Origin: Caenorhabditis remanei
Taxonomy: Eukaryota > Nematoda > Chromadorea > Rhabditida > Rhabditidae
Direction: 5' to 3'
Length of the DNA stretch: 64,000 nt
Assembly (NCBI RefSeq): GCF_010183535.1
Contig: NC_071333.1
Location: forward strand, 10,104,587 to 10,168,586
A program made the translations under genes and the position numbers. The stretch's first letter is position 1. Each line of letters opens with the position of its first letter. This document shows positions 35,326-47,884 of the stretch, piece after piece. The notes under the pieces are model-generated. The model saw nothing but the letters and a program-made list of their open reading frames with translations. It made no database searches and was not told the DNA's origin.

Positions 35326-35700
35326 CTACTTGCCAACGTCTCCGAGACGGTCCAATGCTCCGAAGTTCTTGAGGATGTGGTTGACGACTTCGGCATTATT
35401 TCGTTTGTTAAGTGGAGCGAACTGTAAGAAGAATCAATGAACATACTACTAATTACTGGTTTTGTTTGTTTCTCACCTGTCTGGAGTTGTAGAAACGGTA
35501 GAGAACGTGTGGTGCATACGCTGGAAGCGAGTTTCCGTAGCGCAGCTGAAAAAATTGATTAGGTGTCAATATTTCCCTTGATTTCTGATCCTTACCATGT
35601 TCCCTTGTGGTCTTGGACTAGCTTCAACAACATTGCTTGCGATGAACATGGTTGCTACTGCAACAAGTAGCAGGAGAGTGACCGAAATTCGAGAATTCAT
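35326..35700 (-). CDS. pdf-2: PDF-2 neuropeptide precursor
   Basis: Three exons (35700-35596, 35545-35477, 35421-35326) encode an 89-residue precursor. The ATG directly follows a TTCCAG acceptor, so SL trans-splicing is likely. Residues 1-27 are a signal peptide (ISVTLLLLVAVATMFIASNV). A Lys-Arg site (LNKR) precedes the mature peptide, which starts NNAEVVNHILKNFGALD and ends LGDV followed by Gly-Lys-stop; Gly supplies the C-terminal amide. This is the C. elegans PDF-2 (NLP-37) peptide as I know it. PDF peptides act through the class B receptor PDFR-1 to control locomotion, roaming and mate searching. A middle segment (LRYGNSLPAYAPHVLYRFY) between signal and KR may be released as a second peptide. 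Confidence 0.96.
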
Positions 35701-36130
35701 CTGGAATGAGCAAGATGAGATGTTGTGATGTCTCTGGAAAACGGAGACGATCCCGAGGGGGCGGCTAATGAGCACTTCTCATGGATGAGCGAGTGTTGAT
35801 TAAGAGGGGACGGAGAAAACAGAAACTTTTTTTTCATCTGACTCATTTCATATGCTAAAGTGTTTTCTCTTCAAAAAAATGAGAGAAAAATGAAGGGAGA
35901 AAAAGTGAGAGGAGCAATTGAAACTGGCGTTTGCCAAAGAATGAGGGTAGATGAGCCCGCTAGCTGGATAAGCCCCGCCCCTTTCTCGAAGACAAACAAA
36001 GCCAATCAGGTACGCAGAAATGTACAGCTTCTGATTGAGCCAATGAGAGGAGAGAAAAAAAATAAGAAAAAAGCTATCGTTGAATAGTTTATGAGAAAAT
36101 GTGAGACGTGCTAGAGGGTACGCCCACAAG
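35701..36130 (-). promoter_or_regulatory. pdf-2 upstream region with GC box and GATA motif
   Basis: Some 260-300 bases upstream of the pdf-2 ATG (35955-35990) a short GC-rich block stands out from AT-rich flanks: GCCCGCTAGC, then GGATAAGCCCCGCCCC. It combines a GATA-type core (GATAAG) with an SP/KLF-type CCCCGCCC. Function is inferred from motif likeness only. Confidence 0.35.
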
Positions 36131-38205
36131 GATCCGTAATTAGAATGTTGTTGCTACAGCTTCATTATTATTTTTGATGAGTATCGGCGACTCGGAGAAG
36201 AGCGAAGAAGTCTCTAGAAAACAACTGAACTATGCAACTTGGGAATTGAATTCTACGAATATGGTTAAAGTAATTTAGACGGGCAACACAAGATCGTCTG
36301 GCCACATAACACATAGTTTCTGATGTTCTCAGAATACACATTTCATTCTACTTGCAACGAAAAACAAGAACATTGGAGAAAGATTCCCAGCATGTGATAC
36401 ATGTGATAACTACATTTTCAAAGATTTAAAACTATAATTCAAAGGCACGAGTTCCATCGAAAAGGTACATATTTCAGCTTTTTTCGTATTCTGAGAATGC
36501 AATCAAGAGAAAATTCTGAAGATTTAATCTGCCCAACAAAACGAACCTAGTGTGTTTTCCAGTAGCGGATTAAAGAAATAAGAACGTTTTTTATTCTTGG
36601 GAAAAAGAGACGTGAGAAACGCTTTTATACTCTTCCAGCTTGAATCGGAAAGCCAGACAGACCGGCGGGACCAGATAATATTCCGAAATATCGGAAGAAA
36701 CAAGATGTATTGGTCTGCATTTCAAACATGCGAGACTCTTTAAAAGGTCTTTTTTAAGCTTCAGGAGACTTGAAGTACATTGACCAAAAATAGGAAGCCA
36801 TTCATCACAATTCTCCTTAAACGAGCTTTTAAAAACGGAGAACTTTGAAAGTCCTAAAAGAAAAGTCAAAAAACACGTCTAATCTATTTTCCATCAGACT
36901 CCAATCAGCACATAAAACGAACTAACTAGCTAGAAATGTTCTTATTGGTTGTCCTCATTTGGAAACAAAAAAGTTCAAAACGAAGTTTCGAACAAGTTGA
37001 TTTCATTAGCATTGAGTAACCCAAACGGCAATGCCAAACTGAGTCAGGAGTCGCAGAAAAAAACTCCCTCAATGTGAATGAAAACATTCGAAAAGATTGT
37101 AGTGAACTTTCTAGAATCGAGGAATATTGAGAATAACACGAACTCCTTTTATACTGACCCAAAATTGTTCAATATAGAAATTCAACCGTAAATCAACAAG
37201 AATGATGAATTGGAAAATGTAAGATTCGGGAAAATCTGAAGGAATTTTCATTTGGTGCCGGAAGTATCCGTGGGATTCATTCAAATTTCTCATTTAATCT
37301 GAATGCATCTAGCTTTGATTAAAAAAGGGATGCGTTTCTTGAATGAGAATAAAACAAAAATAACCAAAAAGCCAAACAGCGACTGATTGGCAAAATCTAT
37401 CTTGATGAGTAAGATAAAAATAATTGTTTATATGTTGAATGTCAACTGAGTCAAACGAAGTTAATTATGAAGCATGTCATTGTGTACTTGAGCAATGATC
37501 CGAGTGACGTGTAAACTGCTAATTTCCGTGTTTCTTTCCGAGAAAGTTAGGTTTAGAAGTCAGGAACTGAATATTTGATACCATGAATATTTTACAGGGT
37601 ATAATCAATCATATTTACCTATTTTTAGCAAGATACAATTTCTCCAGACGTAATTTATGTTTCAAGACGAAGGATACTAATTATATGACATTTAGAATAC
37701 ATGAAATGATTTCTGAGCTTCTGTCTGTTTTGATTAACAATGGAAAAAAAGAAAGTCTATTGTTGTGTTGAGAATTCAAGGATTGATAATGAGTTATATC
37801 TGCAATTCTTGTGATCTGAATTGCAAAATATTCAAGGGAACATGATGTTTGACGCTTTACTTTTAAAGTTTGGGAAAATGGAAAATAACTAAAACCAGAG
37901 AATAACCTTGAAAGTACAAAAATTGGTGAGCTCTTTGTTGATTGATGTTCAAACACCGTTACAGCAATGAAAATTAAAACAATCGTCTGAACGAAAATGA
38001 GGGAGAAACGGAGGAAAATGTTGTTTTGCATTTTGAAACAATAATTAAGATGTGTGAATAGACAAGATAAAAATAATGACTCAGTTCTTTATTTTGATGA
38101 AAGTTTCATGAGAAAACTATTAAACGGCATATTTAAAGTTTACTGATGGTACCTAACTGCTTTCTGCTTGAATCAATATTGAAATTGCCAGAATAGTTTT
38201 ATACC

Positions 38206-38862
38206 ACACAATCTCCCAGCCTCCGAAAACGAACTGCAAGGAAATATTTGATCTACCCTCATGAAACGAAAATTTTGAGAAATATATTTTTTCAGGTCGA
38301 AATCGCAATTTTTCATTTCGATTTTGGAAAAATCTACAGGATTTGTTTATTTCTCAACATTATCCAACGAATAATAGCTCAAAACGTGCTCCGGAGATTT
38401 GTACACATTTCTGTAGGGCGGTTTTTCAATTTGCTCATTAGTTTTCGAGAAATCGATCAAATTCTGTTTTTTTCAATTTTTTGTTATTTTCTCGAAAACT
38501 AATGAACAAATTAAAAAACCGTCCTACAGAAATAAGAAAAAATCTCCGGAGCACCTTTTGAGATATTATTCGTTGGATAATGTTGAGAAATGAACAAATC
38601 CCGTAGATATTTCCGAAATCAAAATGAAAAATTGCGATTTCGACCTGAAAAAATATATAAAACCATGATTTTTGGATTGAATGAGTGGATAATGCTATCA
38701 GAATAATTCTAAAACTAAAAATTTCTTACTTCTGACCTTGAGCTTCACGCTAAAAATTATAGAAATAATGTTCTAGACCTGCTAATTTCTCAAATTTTTC
38801 GTTTCATGAGGGTAGATCAAAAATTTCCTTGCAGTTCTTTCTCGGAGTCTGGGAGACTGTGT
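38206..38862. repeat. Inverted-repeat element (non-autonomous DNA transposon-like)
   Basis: The left end (ACACAATCTCCCAGCCTCCG) matches the reverse complement of the right end (ACACAGTCTCCCAGACTCCG). The two halves stay complementary inward through GATCTACCCTCATGAAACG, GGTCGAAATCGCAA and CTCATTAGTTTTCGAGAAA, around a loop near 38450-38485. A 3-bp ACC flanks both ends and may be the target duplication. The right arm carries about 130 extra bases (roughly 38658-38785) absent from the left arm. No transposase is encoded. Confidence 0.85.
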
Positions 38863-41800
38863 ACCAGTCATTTAATGATAAACCATTTTATATATGTGAA
38901 GAATGCAATCTTTCTTTCAACCTTTTACTTTAGAAAACTTCCCATCAATCCTTCTATCTTCTGATCCCGGAATTGTTGTGTTTTTCAATCTTCACCTGAT
39001 TGGAAGCAGAAAGTGAAATGCGAAATCATTCTCATTGATAACAAATAATGTGAAATGGTTTCAAGTTTTGATTCGTATCTTTTGAAATGTCCACAATCCC
39101 ACAATATAAGCCTCCGATATATCTCATAACCAATTAAAGTCATCAGAAGCAAATTTGTGGCCTACCAACGCCACGAGTCTTCAGCGTCCTTTCTTTCACA
39201 CCAAAATTACTACTAGCTTTCAGTGTTCGTCATTATCTCTGTTTTTGCCTGGCTTTTTATGTTTTGTTATGTTATTCTGTTTTGATGGTATGGTACGCAG
39301 TTATGTGTTGTGACCATATCTTTTTCACATCCTGTTTATTTTCTGTCATATCAAACGCTTTTCCTAGAACTTTGCCTTGTATTCCGCATGGTTCTGTTCA
39401 ACTGTATTCAGTTACTGTAATTCATACCAACACTTTCTGATTATTGTGGTTTGTTTTTGGCTCCAGTCCCTCGAATTAATTTTTTTCAATTGTTGCTGCC
39501 GTTCTGTTTGGACCTTTTTTGAAGTTTCATTCAATCTTCTTGGTCTCATTCTAATTTCTAAGAGATTTTATGATATAACAAATGCCAATATCGCTATAAA
39601 TTTTATTTCTTTCTACTATCTGGAACCACTATGACAACTACTTTCAGTTTTACTTTTTCTTACTTTTTTTTACAAGAGACATCCGCTTCTAATAGTTGAG
39701 ATATCTCACACTCTTTTTCTTCTCCAGTAAAATGATGTGATGCCAATTTTACTAACTATTCTATTTAACAAAAAAATTGAGTGTGTGGGTAGATGATTCA
39801 CATCTCATCACAATCACAACAAATCGCACTTCATTAAATTAGGTTAATTATATAGCTGCCATTTTCTCTTTTAGGCAACATCGACTTCACTTTTTTAAAG
39901 GGAAACTTGTGGAAAAAAATGGGAAGAGAGATGGAAAGAATTGTAGATGAGAAAAATGTGAAATTACAGTATACAGCTATATTCAAAGTTTGAATGCTTG
40001 GTTTTATTCAATATAATTTTATTTTAATAAGATATTTTTTGAAATTATAAGTTGTGTTCTATATTTTATGCTTTTCCATTCTTTACTTATTGTAAAAATA
40101 ATAATTGGATGACAAAAGTAAGTCTTTGTCTTTTTTTCTACTGTAACGGTTTTCTTTTCTGATTTATTCTTTCTAATGAAAGTTACTTTCATACAAATAC
40201 ATGGCAATAGAAATTAAAAAGTGTAACAGAGAACATGCAGTTATGATTTCGATTTCCACCGCAATGAGCCATTCCTAACACACTACTAAGCATCCGTGGT
40301 CTGCCATCCATCGAAGCTTTTATTTTCATTTTCGCCATAGAAAGAAAAATGAATGAAGACTGGTTCTCGAATGAGAGTGAGATGAATTACGCAACACGAT
40401 GATTGTTTATTTTTCGAGGACTTTATTAGTTCGGAGATCAACATGTTGCTAAATGTCTTAATGTGTCTAGTATGGTTGTAATGGAAAAACTGAGATCATT
40501 AGATCATTAGAATTAATAATTGGTTAGTTATTTCATGTTATAGTAAACTTTAGATTTAAAAATACAAATTTCTATGAATCTTTCACATATCACTCACGCT
40601 TTCACCGCCCTGTCTAAAGAAGAAAAAGAAACGATCGTCATCATATACATTCCCAATGAAAAATTCCGCAAAGGCTAAATGATTGTATATCTTTGATAAC
40701 AGTCGTGTTATGATAGCCCGATTACGTACATTAATCTATCGTGCTGCATGACAGTCATTCTTCAATGCGGAGGTACATGCCAAACCAATCACACTTCATT
40801 TCGTAGTTTTCAGGAAATTCTTGTGTGGCGTCAGAAGCCGATGGCAGAAGTTGCGCCTTGCGCCATGCGACGCATTTCCTGCGGGCCGGTGTTCAAGGCC
40901 GATAGAACTTTAAGAGATCATACGTTTTAGCTAATAATGCGTTTTGTACAATGAACATGGAAATTAAACGCATTAAGTGGATCTCACGTCCGATAATGTT
41001 TTGTTCGAGAACGTTGTGTAACATGACTAATGGGCATGTAGGTGTGAAAAAAGAGAAGCAAAAGATATGCTGACTAACGGCATTAGAAGTGGATTTCAGA
41101 AACTTGAATTATAGTTATACAAACATCAAAAGTCATCATTTTGAACTCATCTCTCGGTCTAGATTTTGATATTTTGGATGATAAATATTCTCATAATTTT
41201 AAAATTTTATGTTGTACTTAAATTTCATTACTTTGATCACTATTCATGAATTTGCACGTTTTGAAAAGCTCATAAAGTGAAAGTGCAACAAAATTCCATC
41301 ATAAAATCCTGACCACCGGAAATTATTTGGAGCATCAAAAAAGTAGCTCCTCTCAATATTCAGCCTTGACTTTCAATTTTTGAGCTCACTTTTGTTCTTT
41401 TTGACTCACTAGAAGTTCGTCATCTAGTCTATCTCTCAACCTACAAAACAATCAAATCTTTAAAAAACTTGGCGCCAAATGGAAAGTTTCATTACACCCT
41501 GGCGGTCAGGTTCAACACTCTTTCGACCAGAATGATACTTTTTTAGACCTAGGATCAGCTTTCAGTTTCTGTACCGCTTCAAATGTTTACGCAATCTAGC
41601 AACTTTCCTACAACCACTCATCAGTCATTTTGGGCGAAACGCATCCATGACCAGAGAAAAAGAGAGTGAGATGGATATGCATCTCAAATGTGTCGGGTGA
41701 GAAATTACACATAAAACTTGGTTAGATCCTTGTTTTTATAAGAGTTTACCTCCATGAAAGTGAGAAATATACAGTGTGTAGCGGAGAGTAGTTGGGAAAG

Positions 41801-42100
41801 AGTAATAAAGGCGTTTTTTCAGTAGATATGTCTGACAAGCCTAGCGTGAAATTTTCTCACTACGGAGGGTCACTAGTTTGGATTTACACTGATGCGAACA
41901 CAGATGATACTATCCAAGATGTGGCTTTTCTACTAGATTTTATTTTCTACTAGGTTAGGTTAACGTTTTCGATTACTATGCACGCTTTCAATTTCCGTTT
42001 TCAATCTACCGTTTTCCATTTTAACTAAACAAACATTCATTTTTTGTTATTTTCTTCCGTGTTTAAAACTTCAAATCTTTAAGTTTTCAAGTACAGTAAC

Positions 42101-42122
42101 GAAGAAGAAGAAGAAGAAGAAG
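42101..42122. repeat. (GAA)n microsatellite
   Basis: Seven GAA triplets in a row, in intergenic DNA. Confidence 0.85.
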
Positions 42123-42720
42123 CAAAACCCCTTATTCAAGGTTTTGGCATACTACAAACAACTACACGTCTTACAAGCGGCATTCCTTTGTGACTTTTCA
42201 TTTTCGATATTCGAGCTTGTAGATCAGAAAGCATATTAAACTTACCGCCCATTAAAAGAATCTGTGATTGATGGCTTCACGTATGATCCGTCCGAAAAAC
42301 CTGCGTGAGGCATGCTGCAAAACACACGGGAAGTGCTTTATCAACGGCGGTTTAGTTCAAAAAGGTTTATAGGTCCAGTGGTTTTATAATAGAATTAAGC
42401 GGAAATAGAAAGATAAAGAAATATTCTACGCTAAGCGAAATCTATCATGGTGGCGGCAAATGTTGAAAAAAAGAGGGAACGACAGAACAAATTGAGGTGT
42501 AAATGATAGATGATCGGCGGCTTTCACACCTTTTTGCTGTGAGATCCCGTTCTGATGAACCTACAGAACACCGGGCGTAGACCTAGCGGAGACTTCATTT
42601 TTTCTATCGTGTGATCTTATCCAATTTTTTTTTCGTTCACGTTGTGATTGAATTGTGATTATATACAAATATCAATGAACCACATTTACATAAGTTTTGA
42701 TGCTCTGTGCTTTTTTTGTG

Positions 42721-42846
42721 TGAGAACTTTCGTGCCACTATTCCGTTCATGTTCATAAAAACTGTGAAAGAGTTTTCATTACCTGAGAATTTCTGTGCCA
42801 CTATCTCATTCAAGTTTATAAAGAATGGGAAAAATTCCTTTCTCGG
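42721..42846. repeat. Two diverged 63-bp tandem units
   Basis: Unit 1 starts TGAGAACTTTCGTGCCACTA at 42721, unit 2 starts TGAGAATTTCTGTGCCACTA at 42784. The similarity continues through TTCATGTTCATAAA versus TTCAAGTTTATAAA. The 63-base period preserves reading frame. Confidence 0.7.
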
Positions 42847-44879
42847 TAACAAAGCCGCGTGTGAATTTTCAATATGGTTCTACTTGCTTTTTCTGTGCAA
42901 ACAGTCCCTCATTTTATACTTGAACCTTCTTCCTTCCGCTTGACACACCAAACTTCAATGTACATACCTACAGTCATATTCTCATATTCTTGAAATAGGC
43001 ATATGTGACATCATGACCCATCAGCTGACTCATGTAGATTTTCTGAAACTATTCAGCTTCTCGCACGCCATTAAGAATTAGTCATGTTCACTTTTCAAGT
43101 AGACAGTTCATTTGTCCTCCGCTACATTGTTACTCATACATTCCCAAATGAAAGTATGATCGAGACCTACTTATAACCGTTCTGAATGCCGCTAGTTTTT
43201 TTTTTCATTCTGTCATCGTGTCATCTTCATTGTGTCTGCCTTTCAGGTGTCCAGAAATGCAACATTTTTGATATCCGAACTGACAGATCTTATAACAATC
43301 AAAACATTTGGGGATAAAGATCTGAACCCTTTTGTATTCTTTTTGTTTTCCAGATTTCTTTCTCATTTTATCGAACCCCATTTGAGTCCGGAAGCTTATA
43401 ACAAGAGTTTAAGGAAGGAGATGGCGTGCAGAGCTTTTGGAGGACGCACGTGGTTTTATGAGTCCATAAAAATGCTGGTTTCTGTTTTTTTCTAAGATTT
43501 TCAGTTACTAGGTTACTAGAAATTGGCTTAAAACTTACAACCCCCGCATTCGTATTTTCCGAGTGTGCTTATGTTCGTGTTATGTTTCAATCTTCCAATC
43601 TCTAGACATCACAACATCACTAGCTTTTACCTGTCTCTCTTCCAATCATCTCACTTTCAGATTCCATTATAACTTTTGTCTCGTTTTTCTCTCCCGTTAC
43701 AACACCATCTCAATTCTTTGATTCCCTTTAAGAAATTGATGTTTTTGTTGGAAATCGAAAGTAGGCTTTGAGACCGGACAACTCATTGTAGCTTTCACTG
43801 GAAACATGGCAAAAGGCACTTCCTTCTATACTCACACATTCCGAATCTTGGCAATTATCGAAAAGTGAGAGGTAGGGGGGGGGGAGAAGAAAAAAGGGGA
43901 AAGAGATCGGTTGCGCAACATGAAGAATAACTGAAAACGAAGTGTGAGGTGAGGTGTGAGAAAAACGGATGATGCCCCCTCTTATTCTGCCATTCATTTC
44001 TGGTGTCGACGGTGCTTTTAATATGGAATTTCTTGGCATTTCTTTCTGTTTCGTCTTCTTCCTTAAAAACTAGTTAGTCGCTCGGATAGCCTCTATATCT
44101 TTTATGTACATATGTGTGTATAGCGGCCAGATGTAGTCTGTATTTCAATGGATTTCACCGCACTTTCATTCGTCCTCCCACAAAACACATCCCATCTAAC
44201 TATTATTCACTAACAACTTGTCCTTCCTGCCAATCGTCTTCTCCAATTCAGCCATACTCAATGGCACTGCATTTAAATCCTTTCTTTCTAAACCTTCTTA
44301 TCATTCCGACTTGAATATCATTCCAATTGCATGTTTTCCTTTTATCTCGGATTACTGTAGCTAAGCATTCCTATTTATATTTTTGTTTTACCAAGATCAC
44401 TGTTATAACAGTTATCAATTTTTGCAAAAACTGTGAATTTTTAGAAAAAAGTTCAATCGCTTTCAAGTTTCACTCGGATAAAAACTAATTACTGCTAAAT
44501 TTCTATCCTCCGAATTTTCACTGATCTCTAAGAGTTTTTGGTTCTACACTAGTCACTAAGAAACCGACATCTAACATGACGTTTTTTATTGGGGAGCTCT
44601 ATTTTGGGATTTTCTTTTCTTACATACTAACCTCAGCTCAACATTCATATCTCCTGTAGTTTGACCTCTTCCCTGAAACACTATCTGCCATCGTTATTGT
44701 TCTTGTTCTACTTTGTTCATCATCACAATCATTGTCACCATGATTCCTCCCAACGCGTTTCTTTCACTAACCACCGTTCCGTTTCTTTCGGAACATCGAG
44801 TGTAAATGTAGATCGCAGCAATTCTGAAATAACTAACTAACTACTGCTTTCATTCTCATTCTCTCCCGTGTTGCATTCT

Positions 44880-45020
44880 GCCCATTTCTTACTCATGCGC
44901 GGATCAAGACGAGATATAGGGCAATTGTGGCCTTAGCGGTCGGCTGGTATGTGCAGGCCATCGTCATGGGGGTCCATAATCTCTTTGTGGGCAGGATCCG
45001 TTGGAGACAGAAGACCAAAC
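44880..45020. other. GC-richer island with overlapping open frames
   Basis: This patch contrasts with AT-rich flanks. The plus strand has an open frame containing TRYRAIVALAVGWYVQAIVM, and the minus strand one containing PFGLLSPTDPAHKEIMDPHD that ends in a stop. Neither has an ATG with matching splice sites. It could be a stray exon, a structured RNA or a regulatory element. Confidence 0.35.
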
Positions 45021-47884
45021 GGCTTCTTCTAATCGTTTTCCAGTGCTAACCGTCTTCGCTTACTCTACAGTTTTTCGCTTTTGGATTAAGCTTGTGAAGA
45101 TTGAGAAAAATCCACTGGTCAATTTCGTAGATAATTCTGAAGGCGTTTTTTCAACTAACCCAGCCAACCAGCCGAATTCGATAAATCAGTGTTATCTAAA
45201 CAAAAACGACGCATTATCTAAATCAACATATCCGCTGACATTTAATCTCGTTTTCACTCTTCTCACTTTTCAGCCTATCGGTCATACATACGGGCCTGAG
45301 ACTGTCAAAAATCAGGTAGCCGTTTTCTAATTTATATATTTGATCGGATCATGTAAGGCTTATAGATATGGAAAAGGGGGGGGGGGTTGTGTAATTGTTT
45401 TGTGGGAGGCAAAGCGCCTGATTGATTGTTATCTTTATACGTTTAATCTTCATATATATTTTTGTTGTCATCAGTCTGCGTCTCTTCATGCTACAGTATC
45501 ATTAGCGAAAAGGTGTGGAAATTTTAAAATTATCGCAAATCTAGCTGAATTTTTCGATAGAAGAAAACGAAAATGAAAATATTATCGGGCACCACATTGC
45601 GCAACAGCATTTTCACTTCGGCCTACATGTTTGTTTTTCCTTCCTCTTCATCACTTTTTCCTTTCTAACAGATTTTTGAAACTCTGAAACCAGATCGTTA
45701 ATGTGAAGAGTTTCATTTATGAATGACGCAATTCAATTCTCAATTCAAACCGATTGTAGTCAATCTAAAAGCTTCCGATGATCGATCGAGCCACTTCAGA
45801 TTCAAATTCTATTCACTGATCCCTCTTTCTTCATATGTTTCTCTCTTCCCGTCGCTTCAATTTTGATTTCAAAATTTTGAACTGAAAATTTCATTCTTCA
45901 AACCAGATTCTAAATTTGCTTGTATATTTTTGTGATTTTTTTCCGTCTTCCTTTGTCTTCCACCATTTTTTCATTATTCTTTCATTCCAAAACCTACCGG
46001 CTGACCACACTGTAAAACAACCCAAAATATGTGGAGTAAGCCTTTCTCCCCCCTCTTCTTCCACAAATAGCGGGGTATATAAAACATGTCATACTGTAAC
46101 TTGGTGGTTGTCTTCTGATTTGTTAGAGGTCCCTTCGTCTGTATAATCAAACAATCTTGTTTTCAGCCTTTTCTATTGTTCCCATTCCTTCTCTATTCCA
46201 TACCACCAAATAATGTGAAGAAACAGATGATGGACAGGAGAGGGGGGAAAGAATAGTGGAAAAGGACAGCTATAATGGACAAATGGACACCATATAGTTT
46301 CATTTCTCAATCACTAATTTCAATTGTTTTTTTATTCCTATTTTTATTCTTTCTTTGTGACAGATTTTTCTTCTCTTCAACCTTATATTTGAATAGACCT
46401 TCGAAATTCGAACTAATAACATTTTTATCCGAAGTTAAGAAGTGGAGGTGGAGGAGTTAATCCAGGAATTCATCGGATAACTGATTTAAGCTACTAGCTC
46501 TAGCTGTAAGAATAGACCCACCCTACAAAGATTTTGCGCCCCCATCTATGGCAATGAAAATGATTTTGAAAAATGTTATAAATCTAGATCATATTAAATA
46601 TTTATACACATATGTTGGTATAAAAGAAACAAGGGTCATATCTGGAGGATTTCTTTCATACATTGAAAGTGATATCCTATACCATCACCTTAATACCAAT
46701 TTCTCAAAACGTTGGTCACTGATTAGTTTCCGTTTTGCCATTGCCCCAGTAGCATCTCTTTATTCTGTCTTTTCTGTTTCTCTTTTTCTCCGATTAGTTC
46801 GTTTTTTCTGATTCTGTTTTCTATCTCTTTCTCTTCCAGTTTCGTGTTGTTTTGCCCGCGTTTTCATTTTTCCCTCCTTCTTCTCCAAATTGCCATAACA
46901 GTAATATCCTCACCAGGAGGAGAAGAGGCTGAAGGTTGTTGATCGAACAGTTTTTCATTATCGCCAATTAGGGAGCGGCAAGAAGCAGGAAGTGGCAGTA
47001 AATATCTCTTTATCAGGATGATTTGGCTGAGTTTTTTTTCGTTCATCTGGACGGCTACGAGTCCTTTATCACTAGCATTCGATCCGTATGTCTACACGCG
47101 ACGCGATCTCGCTTCCACTGTTTTTTTAGGTGCCTTTGTTGTCTTCTAAACCGATATGATTTCGTCTCTGTATCTCAATATATTCATTTCTCATTCGCTT
47201 TTTGGTGCTTGTTCTTGATACATTTGATGAACACTCACTAATTTGATCTGACCGTTTGCTCTTTTCATCGGATACGCGATTATCTCGATTAACAATCTCT
47301 TCGAAACTTTTCATATGTTTATTTTCGAATCTTAATAGTAAATGTAGTGCTCACTTTCGAGCATCAACCGGATGCGCGTAAAAAACTGAGGGGGTTGATG
47401 ATGCAGTTAAAAATGGAGCAATTTTGCTCATTTGATTTTGATCGCATTCCTATATTTGCAACTTTTGCATTTAAGTATTTCTGAATTCCTTTCTCCTGAT
47501 ATTTTGAAATTCCTCTACATCACGAATTCAACATTGATACTCCTATAATTTTCATATTCCTTGTTTCTAGCAACCGCTTTTCTTCATTCCTCCATAATTA
47601 CAAAACCACGAAACCAGATGACGATCAGAAACGGCGAGAAAAAAACTGAGACCGATGATTTGCCTGAAACATAATACCAGAGTATTCGGCAAGAATTGTC
47701 AAGTTCGGCATAAATTCCCGTTTCGATTATCTCACGTCCGACTGATTCAATTCGTAACTTTTTGTTTCATCTCTTTCTCTTATGAATTCTTCTGATTTAT
47801 CCATTGGTTTTATACCAGTAAATGCATTCTTACAGCTGACCATTTCATTTCAATTTATACCTGCATTACTACAAAGACGCTCCA

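Larger units (their letters stand above)
36131..47884. other. Long intergenic region with repeats
   Basis: Nearly 12 kb separates pdf-2 (minus) from the paired-domain gene (plus), both facing outward. It is AT-rich and holds an inverted-repeat element (38206-38862), a GAA microsatellite (42101-42122), a 63-bp duplication (42721-42846), two G tracts (43875-43884, 45376-45386), and GC-richer islands near 40750-40930 and 44880-45020. No chained exons were found. Part of it is probably 5' regulatory DNA for the two flanking neuronal or developmental genes. Confidence 0.5.

Noticed and set aside
40748..40930. 60-codon ORF in a GC-richer patch
   Set aside because: Internal TTTTCAG and Cys/Arg-rich composition with no splice partner or homologue; insufficient to call a gene.
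46864..47046. 60-codon minus-strand ORF with protein-like middle part
   Set aside because: No donor, acceptor or family could be matched; left as chance.
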